Shown here one piece after another: positions 26,065 through 38,675 of a stretch of DNA of 64,000 nucleotides; position 1 is the stretch's first letter; each line of letters begins with the position of its first letter. Position numbers and translations under genes: made by a program. Origin of the DNA: Hormiphora californensis (taxonomy: Eukaryota; Ctenophora; Tentaculata; Cydippida; Pleurobrachiidae); assembly GCA_020137815.1 (NCBI GenBank), contig CM035355.1, positions 3,020,847-3,084,846 of the forward strand, in the 5' to 3' direction. Below the pieces are notes generated by a model. That model saw nothing but the letters and a program-made list of their open reading frames with translations, did not search any database and was not told where the DNA came from.

Positions 26065-29000
26065 CTACACAACTTCAGGTGCAGGCAGTTTATCCAGCGA
26101 CTTCCTCCCTCCCACTCCCTGTAAACCCTCGTCCGACATTTGGGACATTCTCAACTCGCTCACAGGACCACCCCCGGATTGTTCTTCACTGTTTTGCTGA
26201 TAGCCCGGGATGTCTAGAAGGTGACATAGCTTGAAACCCTTTAACTTTTGGAGGCTCTCCCGACCCTGTTTTAGTCTGGTTTTGGCCGCAAAACATCTGA
26301 TGTGATCCTCAAACAGGAACCTGTAAGAAATAACTCGTTATATGGAATCAAACAGGAACCTATTGGGACTCGTCGTTTTATTTTATAGTCATGGAAATGA
26401 AGATTGAAGAGTACAAGAATATTGAACTTGTAAACAACACGGATAAAAGGAATCACCTTGCAGAGACAGGTGCGGTGAAGGTAGCAGATTTCTCTATTGA
26501 CACAACTAGGGCCCTATTGTTATCCTTATCAGGTCGGGCGTCTACACATTGAAGGGGTGCTACAAACTGTACAACACCGTGCCCTAATCGTCCGGGGGCA
26601 TTGTCAGGTTCCACTAGAATCAACTGATGTGTATCTATCACAAGAAACCTCTTCTCCTGCAAATAGTATCAGTAGACCGTGTAGTGGGGGACAAGAAACC
26701 CTGAATCTGCAGTATTCTCGGGGTGAAACACAGTTACAACTATCAGCCAAGGAAAGATATTTCACGCACATTTAATACAGCTACACAAGCTGTTATTCTA
26801 GAGTTGACACAATAAAAAGAGGAATAACACATCACAGACAAATATTTTAACACGACACTTACAAATTTGGGGAACAAGCGGCTACTTAGACCCTGTGATA
26901 TTAAATTGATAAAAAAAATTGGAACCAAAACCGGAGCTTTGGGTAGCGATTGTTAGAAAAAGTTTTAGAACATCATCATACTTACAGCATCTTTATCGGT
27001 GATTACTGAACAGGCAATGAGGTCACTATTATTGAGATTGAGAATGTCTCCCTTGGATACTTGAAGGGAGAGATTCAGAAGGGGCAGATCATTTTCTTCT
27101 TCGCCTACAACCTAAGGATGGGGGGGGGGGGGTACTTTAGTGGGACAGAGAGAGGTTCGGAAGAACTACTAACTAGCGTTAAGTGAGAGATGGAGGAGGT
27201 ACGTTAATGGGATAGGGGAGAGGTTTACAGGGAAGGGTGAAACAAGACAGTATTCTACTTTACCTCTTGCCACAGTTTCCTAATTGTAAAGAACATGATA
27301 AGAGATTTCCTCATTTTCTCCAAATCTCCACATGGTAATCGTTTAGTGAAATCAATACCTAGAGAGAGCAAGTTATCGTTAATAGCGTGTAATACACAGT
27401 TAATAGATTAGTAATCTGTTTCCCCAGGCTGCAACGGTGTACCCAGACATAGTGATTTCCTAGTCGTAGATCATACCACAGTTTGAGAACTCACGTGCGC
27501 GCGAAGAACCCTACTCCTGCGCGGCGAAAACTAGCAATACAATGCCTGATTGTGCGTTCTACACATCCTAAAATCGATGGTAAAAACGATGGTAAAAACG
27601 ATACAGACAGAATATATGTTAAAGTATGTATCTCTCTTTTCTTCCCCTTCCCCCTTACGTGACTGTTGTCGGTGCACTAGGCACAACTGGAACATGCCCC
27701 AACATATTCTATCTGTCTGTATCGTTTTTACCATCGTTTTTACCATCGTTTTTTAGGATGTGTAGAACGCACTCTTAGAGTGCGTTCTACACATCCTAAA
27801 AAACGATAATCACAGAGAATCCGAGTGTACAACAGATGATGTCTAGCAAATTGGGGCAGTTTGTGTTATCACATACCGGTAAGAGGTGTATATACAGGTC
27901 CCAGGAGCATAACTTCATCACTCATTAGGTGTGCTACGTTAGTGGGACGCCTCTTTTTAAAAGCTTTGAATTCTTCGTCAAATAACTCCACAAACAACGT
28001 GTTGTCTTCACCTAGAGATTTCAGAATATAGAATAAGAGGTCAGAGCATTCAGCATAGCAGATATCATAATTGGGGGGATAGTAAGATAATATTTAGACT
28101 AGCTATTCTCTAGTTAACTAAATAAATTGTAGGAAAATAGTGATGTGAAACTATGATATTAAATATATATTCAAACTATTTCTGTACCTAATAAAACTTG
28201 ATTTTAGTTCTAGTTAGTTATGTGATCTGGATATCATCCCCACTTGGTTGGTGAAGGGATGTATTCATGAATTCGCCCCGTGGATTACTACGCTGGTTAA
28301 TGGATCTATTAGGAGTTCGACTGTTCCAGAGGCGTTCCAGCAAGCCCTAGTGTTTCCTACGATAAAGAATACTCAAGGTGACCGTGACAGTCTGCAGAAC
28401 TACCGACCAGTGTCAACCTGCTGTTATCTCGAAGGTTCTCGAGAGTATATGAAATTCACAAGGGGGGGGGGGGAACAAAAAATAAAAACAAAAGGTTTAA
28501 GTGAGGATGGGGAGGTTACTTTAATGGATGGGGGAAAGGGGTTTACAGGGAAGGGTGAAACAAGACAGTATTCTACTTTACCTCTTGCCACAGTTTCCTA
28601 ATTGTAAAGAACATGATAAGAGATTTCCTCATTTTCTCCAAATCTCCACATGGTAATCGTTTAGTGAAATCAATACCTAGAGAGAGCAAGTTATCGTTAA
28701 TAGCGTGTAATACACAGTTAAGGGTACGCTAACCAAAAATTTTTTTCGAGTGCAGGGAAATCTCTCACCGTAGGGTTGTAGGCCATGCCAAGGAGACCTC
28801 AAATATGCAATTTCAGCTCTCAAGTCGAATTCATATTTTTGCTACAGCTGTTTAAAAAATGTCCTGTAAATACGTTTTTGGTATCTTAAAATTACATTTG
28901 TAAAGATAGGATCATAAAAATTTGTGGATTTAAAGAGGACATGAAGGTGAATAACCACAAAAATTTTTTTTGCAATCCGAGCTGATTTCCGGTCCTGAGA

Positions 29001-32000
29001 TGGATTTCTTTTTTTTTACTTTAACGCCCTATTTGGCAAAGTTCCGAAAACATGTGAAAGCTGTAAATTGGTGAAAAGTTGCGTCTAACGATTATCTAAG
29101 TGGCCATAAATTTTGGGCGTGTCCTTATTTGAGATAAGCTGTACAGAATTTTTTTTGTGAAAGCCGTCATTTCAGAAATAAATAAATTCCCTGTATCTCA
29201 AAAACGGCTGATCGTAGAGACCTGAGACTATGCTTAAACGATTCAGAAGGTCCGATTTTGGGGGGGTCTTCTGAGAGACATTTTGCTCCTACTTCAACCG
29301 TTTTTGCTGTAATTGCGAAAAACAAATTCTATGAAAAGGGCAAAAGCTAAACTCCAATATCCTGTAATTATAGTAGAGTCGATAACTACATCGACCTCTC
29401 CCAATTGTTCCAGTTTTTGTCACATCTGTTTGGAGCCTCGACACGACCTCTAAACAGGTGTTACTTTTTCACAAACTGTTTTCATCTTGGTGTAATCAGC
29501 AGTTGAAATGTTGCTGATCATAACAAAAACCTGACTAAATTTTTTCAACTTGGGGTAAAACCATGGGTGTCAAAAGTTAGCTCTAGGTCCCCTGAGTAAC
29601 CATCCGGAGACTCTAAGAGATATTTCAAGCCGTTCTCCCGTAATCATTAATCCCGGTGGAGAAAAAAATACAATGCGGACGTACGTGAGCGCTGGCAGGC
29701 TGTTAACATGTTATTGTATGTCTCTCACTCTCTCTGGAAAAACCGCACGTGCGGTTGCGCCGCGCGAGATAACTCTTTCTGAAGGGGGAGAAAAGAGAGA
29801 GACGCACATTAACGTTATACATTAAAGTTGAGGTTGTAGGCAATTGCACGTACGTCCATACTCAAATATGTGCTCTACCGGGATTAATGATTACAGGAGA
29901 ACGGCTTGAAATATCTCTTGGAGTCTCCGGATGGTTACTCAGGGGACCTAGAGCTAACTTTTGACACCCATGGTTTTACCCCAAGTTGAAAAAATTTAGT
30001 CAGGTTTTTGTTATGATCAACAACATTTCAACTGCTGATTACACCAAGATGAAAACAGTTTGTGAAAAAGTAACACCTGTTTAGAGGTCGTGTCGAGGCT
30101 CCAAACTGATGTGACAAAAACTGGAGCAATTGGGAGAGGTCGATGTAGTTATCGACTCTACTATTAGGGAATTTTGGCTAAGAAAGGACCGAAACTATGG
30201 AAAAATGTGTAACAAGCTAATTCCTTCACTATTTGGTCCATATGGGTCCCTATAATCACCAAAAACAAAATCACAAAAAATCCACGATGGCAAAGATGGG
30301 TTTTTGTTTTTCGCAATTACAGCAAAAACGGTTGAAGTAGGAGCAAAATGTCTCTCAGAAGACCCCCCCAAAATCGGGCCTTCTGAATCGTTTAAGCATA
30401 GTCTCAGGTCTCTACGATCAGCCGTTTTTGAGATACTGGGAATTTATTTATTTCTGAAATGACGGCTTTCACAGAAAAAATTCTGTACAGCTTATCTCAA
30501 ATAAGGACACGCCCAAAATTTATGGCCACTTAGATAATCGTTAGACGCAACTTTTCACCAATTTACAGCTTTCACATGTTTTCGGAACTTTGCCAAATAG
30601 GGCGTTAAAGTCAAAAAAAAGAAATCCATCTCAGGACCGGAAATCAGCTCGGATTTCAAAAAAAATTTTTGTGGCTACTCACCTCTTTGTCCTCTTCAAA
30701 TCCACAAATTTTTATGATCCTATCTTTACAAATGTAATTTTAAGATGCCAAAAACTTATTTTCAGTTCATTTTTCAAGCAGCTGTAGCAAAAATATGAAT
30801 TCGACTTGAGAGCTCAAATTGCATATTTGAGGTCTCCTTGGCATGGCCTACAACCCTACGGTGAGAGATTTCCCTGCACTCGAAAAAAATTTTTGGTTAG
30901 CGTACCCTTAATAGATTAGTAATCTGTTTCCCCAGGCTGCAACGGTGTACCCAGACATAGTGATTTCCTAGTCGTAGATCATACCACAGTTTGAGAACTC
31001 ACGTGCGCGCGAAGAACCCTACTCCTGCGCGGCGAAAACTAGCAATACAATGCCTGATTGTTGCCTAATAATCACAGAGAATCCGAGTGTACAACAGATG
31101 ATGTCTAGCAAATTGGGGCAGTTTGTGTTATCACATACCGGTAAGAGGTGTATATACAGGTCCCAGGAGCATAACTTCATCACTCATTAGGTGTGCTACG
31201 TTAGTGGGACGCCTCTTTTTAAAAGCTTTGAATTCTTCGTCAAATAACTCCACAAACAACGTGTTGTCTTCACCTAGAGATTTCAGAATATAGAATAAGA
31301 GGTCAGAGCATTCAGCATAGCAGATATCATAATTGGGGGGATAGTAAGATAATATTTAGACTAGCTATTCTCTAGTTAACTAAATAAATTGTAGGAAAAT
31401 AGTGATGTGAAACTATGATATTAAATATATATTCAAACTATTTCTGTACCTAATAAAACTTGATTTTAGTTCTAGTTAGTTATGTTCACATTGTGTTACA
31501 TAGTATGTCTGTGTCTGTGTGTACTGTGTAGCCCGCAACATTTCTCCCAACTGCTTACTTTTGCAAACACAGCAACTTATTGTTTCTCTATCTTTCTCTC
31601 TCTCTCACTCTCCCTTCTCTCTTTTCTATCCCACCCTTTATGTAGTAGGGCAATGTGATTGAAGATGTATCATGTCACCCCATTTGGTTTGATCACCTCA
31701 TTTCTCGCACTAATGAATCTTTGGTAAAACCAGGTGTTAGCTCGACATTAGCACTTTCATAGGGTGTCGAGCGAGGGGAAGATAGTGAGGGGGAGAAAGA
31801 GTGAGGGGGAGAGAAAGCAAGAGAGTGATCAGTAAGCGAGGGGACAGACTAATGACATTGATAGAGCTGGTGTCACAGGGGAAGTCACTGTATTTAAGCC
31901 CCAACATTTATAACACACATAAACACCGCCTAGCACACCGCAAGTAAACTGTCAACTCTGTCTGATATTAATTGCACATGTGCAATACATGTGACACACA

Positions 32001-35000
32001 ACAACTTATTATACTGTATACACATTGCTTGCACTGTGTGTAGAGTGTAGACATTTATAATTGCTAGGCAACCACATATTTGTGTAGGAGATATGGCGAC
32101 AAAGAATACAGTGATTGAATTGTACAGGGCACATGTTATACATGTTATACCCGATCTAGGTTCACCGTTACCTGCGTAAAAGGTGCGAAGGAATCGAACA
32201 CTGTTCTCTTTGACTGCAGTTAACACAGCAATATGGTTATCCTGTAGCAAGACCCGGTTATCGTATGTAGTTAACACTTTCAATAATCTAACCGCTATCT
32301 CGACTGTTACAGGCCTGCACAAATAGAGAAGTGGGTAACAGAGAGGTGACATACCATTACGAATGTGTTGAAGTAGGTAGAAATACCCCTTTAGGCCTTA
32401 TTTAGAGTCATTGCATTCACAACGGGGTACACGATTCTCAGAATGCCCCTGAATTATGTCACTCTCAGTGAAAGTCTCAGCGAGAGTCTCACTCACCTTA
32501 CTATGCCTTCAATATAACAGGCCTTATCGAGGATGTTCAGTAGTCGATCTATGACCCTGTCATCATAGAAGAATGGTGCGGGGGGTTTGTGGGGCATGGA
32601 GATGTTGGTATACATTGCGTAGAGAAGGGCTCCACTAAACAATGCCTCTACATCATCTTCACCTAACTGCAGCAGGGGAGTTTTAGTGGTAAGTCTTGGT
32701 ACTATCTCAGAAGTCAGAGGGTAACAAGAAGGACGTTTTGAAAACAGAGAACAGGGGAGTAATGTTTTAGTATCTGATACCAGTGGGGATGCAGATGCTA
32801 CACATCTCTCTATATAACCACCATGGTAATTAATTATGTGACCAGAGGGATCATTAATTACTTGTTCTGATAAAAAATAGAAAATAACTATATTTACCTC
32901 TAAACAACTAAGGAGGGCATCATAAAAGATGCAACTCCGGGTTGGAGGGCAGTGGAAGGCATCAGAGAAATCAGTTACATCAGTGACTGTCTTGATAGGA
33001 GAGCAAAGTGAGGGTTCCGCTGTAGTACTAATCACTGGTAAGTTAGGTACAACCGGGGCTGTCTTATTTGCCCCACCCTCAGCAGACAGATCCTTAGTTA
33101 CAGCCTCAATCTCCTGATCAGTCAGGGTTATAGTTCGATCGAGGTCTCCCTGATCAGGGGATCTGAAGAGAGGGGAGGGTGGTCCACCATCTTCAATACT
33201 GCCATCCTGGACAGTGGAACTTTCATCTCTACTCTCTTCCTCCTCCTCGTCTACGTCATCAGGTTGGGAGAACCGTTCAGTTGTTTCACTTCCCACTATT
33301 CCTGAAGAGGGAGGGGTCAGTAGTTTCACTACCCACTATTCCTAAAGGGAGAGGGGTCAGTTGTTTCACTACCCACAATTCCTGAAGAGGGAGGGGTCAG
33401 TAGTTTCACTACCAACTATTCCTGAAGAGGGAGGGGTCAGTTGTTTCACTACCAACTATTCCTGAAGAGGGAGGGGTCAGTTGTTTCACTACCAACTATT
33501 CCTGAAGAGGGAGGGGTCAGTAGTTTCACTACCCACTATTCCTGAAGAGGGAGGGGTCAGTTGTTTCACTACCAACTATTCCTGAAGAGGGAGGGGTCAG
33601 TAGTTTCACTACCCACTATTCCTAAAGGGAGGGGGGTGGTGATTAGTACGTGCAGGTAGACGTTGTATCAAAAAAACTAACAAAAAGTTATTATTACCTG
33701 AATCTTCAGAAACTGGATAATCTCTGTTTTGTGTGCCTTCCTCCTCCACCCTTCCCTCATCCTCCTCATCCCCCTCCTCCTCCAACCGTTCTGTGCCCTC
33801 CTGAGGTTCAGCGTCCCCTGACTCTGGCTCCTCTAGCCGTACTGGATCAGCCTCTAAAACCTCCACAGGAGCCTCTTCATTTGGTGTCTTCATCTCATCC
33901 CTACACTCCCCCTCCTCATCTCGAGGTGTAGTACAGGGGTCCGAGTCAACTGAGGTATCCGTTGCTATGGCAACATTATCACGTGATTCAGTGACGTCAC
34001 GTGATGAGGTTGCTATGACGTCATGTGATCTGGTTGCTATGGTAACAGGTGATTTGGGATCCAGATCTGTGAAACTCTCTACACGGGCATCGTCGCTATC
34101 TGGGAAGGGAACACCTGGTTAGTTTGTGACGTCATCTGACATGCTCTGGCGGTTTCTCTTTCTCTCTCACCCTACCCTCCTCTTATCCGACCAAGAAACG
34201 GTACGAGCAGTTCATCGGATAAAACAGTTCGTAATTCCAATTTTGCCTTCATGAATAAAAAAAGAGTCTGATATAAAAAGTGATCAACACATGATTGTAA
34301 CAATACTACTACCTATGTAGACAGCCTCGCTGTAGACAGATCCCTCTTTGCTAACAGTACTACTCTCCCTGCTCCGATACTCTGAGATATCTTTTAGGGA
34401 CTCCACACGGTGCACCCTCCGCCCAGATAGGGGGTCCGTGCCAGGCTCTAATGTGGTACACACAGATATATAATCAGTATTCAATCATAGACACACACAA
34501 AATGATGTTACCGTGGTAACCAGGTCATGTTACAATGGTAACCAGGTCATGTCACCATGGTAACCAATAATTACCAGGTTCTAGGATGCTCTTCAAGTAT
34601 CCAGTTTGGTTGAATTTCTGTTGTTGCGAGATCATGGAATTAGTTCTCCGTGACTGGTATTTCTCAACGTCCTTCACCCGGGACTCCTCTTGCACCCTTT
34701 TAGCTTCCCTCGCCTTCAACTCCTCTCTGTGTTCCTGTTGTGGGGAATTGTTGTGGAATTGGGTAGTTGTTTCATACTTAATTAGCTAAATAAACTTGCG
34801 AAACTCAGTGAGATCGTTATGTTAACTAGGGAGAGCACAGTGAGATCGTTATGATAAATAGGGAGAGTGCAGCTCTTGTGTCTACCGACTGACAATGTGA
34901 GAGAGGCCGGGGAAGGCAACTAAATACATACTCGTGCAAGTCGGGTCGGTTGAAGGTTTTGTTTGTTCTTGGGTATAACAGCAGGTTTAAATGTATCTTG

Positions 35001-38000
35001 GATCTGGGAACTGGGCTTGGTGAACCTCCTTTTTACGTCACCACTATCCTGAGAAAAGACATATTTTAGTTCGTTTGTGTTTTTGTTTGTTTGTTTGTTT
35101 GTTTGTTTGTTTTTGTGTTTTTGTTACAAAACAATTAGTTTCAAAAGAGCATTGAATTATGAAAGTAGAGAACAAGATATCTCAAATCACGGTGTAAAAA
35201 CTAGCATCACAAACAACTTACTAAGTTAGGATTTTCCTCGAAACAGATGTAGAGTTTCAGTTGTTTGACAAGGGGAGGGTGAGTGAGAATTAGGAACACT
35301 TGGGAAAGTAGAAACAGCGCACACTTAGTGCTAACTTGGGGTGAGTCAACCTAAGGGGAGAGGGGGATATTTTCATTACTAAAGCGCGATCTAAATGAAA
35401 ATGCAGGATGAAACCTGTTCTAACCCTCCTTTATAAAATATTTCGCGGGGTGCTGTGAGAGAGGATCGAGAAAACTAAACCAATTTAGCAGATTGCGTTG
35501 CTATATACCTCTAGACTGGGATCAAGGCTGTACACGTAGAGAGGTATAAACAGAGTGTTCAGAAGATGTTCACACAGCATATTATTTAGACTCTGCATCT
35601 GTAGTTGCATAATATCGTGCACATAATGCATATCGTCCAAGTGTAGCGCTACCAAACTTTCCAACTTGTTCCGGGTCAGATGGGTCGCCTCATTCCTTAG
35701 ACACCTGTAATTTTGGAGTCTTGTTTTAGAATGGGAAAGGTAGACAATCCAAAATCATATAATATTAGCAAGCAGGTGGGTATTGATAGTGATTTCTGTT
35801 CCATTCCAGAAACGTACTGGGTCTGAACTTGAACTATACGATATAACCCCTCCAGAGAGGGTCTGATGATCCCATTACCTTTCCATCATAAGAGTGTTAT
35901 TTCCAATGAACCAGACCAGGTTACTAAAATAAGGGGCAGCCGTCTTATCGTGGATGAACTTGATAATCGCTTCTTCACCAACCTGACAGTGACGTAACTG
36001 GTAATTAGAGAATAGAGAGATAGAATTGCAAATACAGAATTTAGATAGGAACCTGTTTCTGGAAAACTGTTGCGTTTCAAGTAAATTACGAAGATGGAGA
36101 GCCCTTATGACGCAAACAGAATATTATACGCATATCATTTTCTGTGGCCTACAACGTGTCACATTCTCTATAGCCTAATATTCACGTACAGATAGGAAGT
36201 CAAAAATGCAAACATGATAGTGTTCACAGTAAAAACACATACACATATATGATACAACGCTATTACAACATTTCATAACTGTACGTTTAGGCACTATTTT
36301 AGTACAGTACTAGAACGGTTTGATGGGGGTTTAATTCACACTAACCCGATAGACGTTGAGAGTGAGGGTTCTAACTGCTATCCGCACCATACTCTCGTTG
36401 TGATTGAAGAACTTGATTGCCTCTGTGTACAGGGGGAAATCTCTGAGATGCTGAGGGGGAAATAGGGTTTAGTAGGAGGAGAGGTTAACAGGTAGGGCAT
36501 ACAGGGGTAAATTTGTTATGATCTAACCTTTACATTTGTAAAATCCTCTTTCCGCGGGCGGTGCACACGGAAAGAAGGTCAAGCAAGGCAAGGGGAAATA
36601 GGGTATTAGTGGGATGTGAGGTAGGTGGACAGTGGACACTGGACAGTAGCCCCTGAGATGATACAATGTATATTAACAAGGGTAAATTGAGGGATGAGAG
36701 GACAAGTCTGTATTTGAGACATTGCCAGAGAACCCAAATATCATTTTCTATCGCTACCTGTAACCTGATATTTTACCTACTGGATGTCTCTACTCTCACA
36801 CAATATTAGTAGTAGTAGGCAGTAACAATACAGACCCTTTCTACTGTGCAAGCAAACATATACATGCCACGTGTACAATTATATATGGGGTCCTATAGTT
36901 TCATTCGGGGCCTGGCAAGGCCCCCCGACCCGAATATAACCCAAACTCAACCCATCCCCCCTAAAACATCCCCCCTAAAACTAAAACAACGGGGCCGAGC
37001 CGACAGGCCCTTAATACCAGATGAAAAAAAAACCATAACCGCAAACCATAAAACCATAAAACCATAGATATTTTTAGAGTGAAAGTTTTGAAGCCCCCTG
37101 AAGTCGTAGAAAGGTTTTCTATGGCTCGTTGGAAAGGTCTCGAGGTCCCGCGACGTATAGGGGGTGTGGCGATGGCCATACCCAAACCTATAAGGGGTAG
37201 GACGCGAAAAACAGTCAAAATAAGGGGTATGCAGATCTCGGCAATTAGAAGGAGTAGAAAGGTGTTCTAGGGTGCGTTCGAAAGCTCTCGAGGTGCTGAA
37301 GTAATTGGAATGTAATTGGAAGTAATTACATGTATTTAAAATGTAATTACATGTAATTAAAGGGTAATTACATGTAATAAAAAGGTCTAAATGACCCCAA
37401 ATGATAATTTAAACATATTATGACATATTTGGAGGCCCTGAGACCAGCGGGTGGCCAAATTTAATCCGGTTTCGGGTCGGCTGACGTAAAAACTCCGCGT
37501 TTTGGTCGAGATACCTCATTATAGAAAAAGTGAATTGTGTTAGAGTTGAGTTTTAGGGAGAGTGTCTTGAGAAAGGAAATGTAGTAGGCCATGATTTCCT
37601 CATCAGAGAAATCAAACTTGTGACAGATAATGGAGTTAACATGATTGTTCGACAGTAGGAAATCTGAAACAGGAGATTGTTGGATCAAACAAGAAGGGGG
37701 AATGAAGTAATTAACAAAATGATCGCTAACCAATTTAATTGCTACTTAGTTGTTTCATTGTTGTACTTACAGATGGATGTTTCATTTCGAATGTTCTCAA
37801 AGAGAATGTTTAGGGTTTGCAGAAGTTGTGTACAAACATAAGTTCCACATCTTGGCTGCTCAATTATACTCAGAAAGTAACTCTGTATTCCCTTTTCCAA
37901 GAAAAAGCTGGGGAAATGGTATTAGCTGGTGTGGAGAAGAAACATGTAGCGTCTAGAGGGATCATGCTGTAGGACTACTTACTCAAAAACACGGGGATCA

Positions 38001-38179
38001 TTTTGGTCGCCCCAGATGACAGTTTCAGCAATGGAACGAAGAACTTCGACAATTAGTGTCTTGTTATGTTCTGTGACTATGGAATTCTTAACCAAAACTG
38101 CATAGAGCGACTTCAGAAGATCGAGCGAGGGCGATTTATTCTGCCGAGTGACTGTTCCGAACCAAGACCGCCGCATCAT
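26065..38179 (-). CDS. CLEC16A: CLEC16A / Ema / GOP-1 endolysosomal protein
   Basis: Exons: 37983-38179, 37771-37907, 37515-37663, 36346-36450, 35879-35982, 35509-35704, 35222-35350, 34932-35048, 34575-34734, 34313-34447, 33698-34099, 32898-33301, 32497-32666, 32172-32314, one copy of the pair (31139-31273 + 28582-28676 or 27877-28011 + 27264-27358), 26986-27111, 26457-26656 and 26065-26320. All phases agree, giving about 1119 aa (human 1053). CLEC16A is a membrane-associated endosome/lysosome protein in autophagy and mitophagy. Despite the name it has no lectin fold. The N-terminal FPL domain is clear ([69 protein letters not shown]). The middle is acidic, and [12 protein letters not shown] and [11 protein letters not shown] mark the conserved C-terminal half. 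The pair of exons is duplicated in tandem. Confidence 0.93.
27552..27805. mobile_element. Small inverted-repeat insert in duplication copy 1
   Basis: TGCGTTCTACACATCCTAAA at the left pairs with its complement ending near 27771. After 8 bases a third copy of the same end occurs in direct orientation (27781-27805). Internally GGTAAAAACGAT units are also inverted. Copy 2 of the duplication lacks the block, having seven different bases there. Confidence 0.6.
28219..28463 (+). pseudogene. L2/CR1-type reverse transcriptase fragment
   Basis: Reads [10 protein letters not shown]...LVNGSI...[12 protein letters not shown]...LQNYRPVS, the start of the RT domain of L2/CR1-like LINEs. It is truncated at both ends and frame-broken after YRPVS (VISKVLESI continues in another frame). 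It ends at a poly-G run and lies exactly between the two copies of the CLEC16A exon duplication. Confidence 0.7.
28722..30907. mobile_element. 2.2-kb palindromic TTAA element in a CLEC16A intron
   Basis: The ends are GGGTACGCTAACC and its exact complement, flanked by TTAA (28718-28721 and 30908-30911). The other copy of the duplicated intron has a single TTAA at 27400-27403 with the same flanks, so the empty site is visible. The arms are about 900 bp around a spacer of about 210 bp (29661-29874); the right arm carries about 140 bp missing from the left. No transposase. TTAA integration is the hallmark of piggyBac-like transposition. Confidence 0.85.
33301..33640 (-). repeat. 40-bp tandem repeat multiplying a CLEC16A splice acceptor
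   Basis: Nine units of exactly 40 bp. On the minus strand each contains CCCCTCCCTCTTCAG followed by G, a strong acceptor, at 33301 plus multiples of 40 (two units have TTTAG). The exon starting at 33301 uses the last one. Entry at an upstream unit meets TAG or TGA within two units. Confidence 0.85.
33961..34564. promoter_or_regulatory. Cluster of X-box-like palindromes in CLEC16A
   Basis: GTTGCTATGGCAAC (33961-33974) and GTTGCTATGGTAAC (34033-34046) lie inside a coding exon. GTTACCGTGGTAAC (34507), GTTACAATGGTAAC (34529) and GTCACCATGGTAAC (34551) form a 22-bp-spaced array in an intron. All fit the RFX X-box pattern. Function is not shown; the spacing also suits a small tandem repeat. Confidence 0.35.
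36840..37500. other. Unusual sequence in a CLEC16A intron
   Basis: 36900-37065 is C-rich then A-rich, with repeated AACCATAA units. 37310-37385 repeats the palindrome TAATTACATGTAATTA three to four times in degenerate form. No coding signal; perhaps a decayed mobile element. Confidence 0.4.
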
Positions 38180-38561
38180 TTGTATTTACACGCATATTTA
38201 CATTCCTATGAAGAATTATAACTTATAAATAAGGCCTAAAAGATAAAATATGGAAAACTTTGGTTTAAAATCTCAAAATGTCAAAATTTTCAAATTTTTT
38301 GTTTCGGAACCAAAATAAAAATGTAAATCTAAAGTGCGTTTCAAACGACTTGACCCGTAATTCTTGGAATTCGGCGCATCGCGCGTGTATTTACAAAGGG
38401 GAAATCCTGAATTTCCAGGAATCTCAGGTCAAGTCGTTTGAAACGAGAAACAGCAATCCGACACCGGGGTCTCAGATAATAAACGCACACCACGATCGGT
38501 CACAGAGTGAACCTGCAAAGTGGTACAACACCGAAGTGTCGAGAGTACCCTCGTATCCATC
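38180..38561. promoter_or_regulatory. Upstream region of CLEC16A, possibly a divergent promoter
   Basis: Between the CLEC16A ATG (38179, minus) and a possible plus-strand ATG (38562). It contains a short inverted-repeat element: CGTTTCAAACGACTTGACC near 38337-38356 and its complement near 38425-38443. One of those ends recurs at 51413-51433. Confidence 0.4.
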
Positions 38562-38599
38562 ATGGAACCCGGTATTGTCGGATTGCTGTTTGAAGTAAA
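38562..38599 (+). CDS. Possible first exon of a divergent gene
   Basis: ATG begins a frame encoding MEPGIVGLLFEV plus two bases, followed by a consensus donor GTAAGT. It looks like a short first coding exon, but no continuation was found because retroelements start within 100 bp. The gene may be broken by the insertions or may continue far downstream. Confidence 0.25.
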
Positions 38600-38675
38600 G
38601 TAAGTATAATATCTTCACGCCTACACACTGTACAAAATATAAATTCTAAAAAAAGGGGTGAGCCCTACCAAACGT

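Larger units (their letters stand above)
27130..31485 (-). repeat. Tandem duplication of two CLEC16A exons and their introns
   Basis: Copy 1 (about 27185-28221) and copy 2 (about 28505-31485) are nearly identical where they align, including two exons of 135 and 95 bp. Copy 2 is split by the palindromic element 28722-30907. Copy 1 is split by an inverted-repeat insert at 27552-27805. The junction contains a poly-G run (28464-28475; a similar run at 27120-27132) and a LINE RT fragment. The upstream pair's last exon ends in phase 0 but the next exon needs phase 1, so splicing both pairs in series shifts the frame. Confidence 0.85.

Noticed and set aside
28036-28050. Another copy of the GTCAGAGCATT stem-loop motif
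   Set aside because: Only the first 11 bases match and the second half of the stem is absent; chance similarity.
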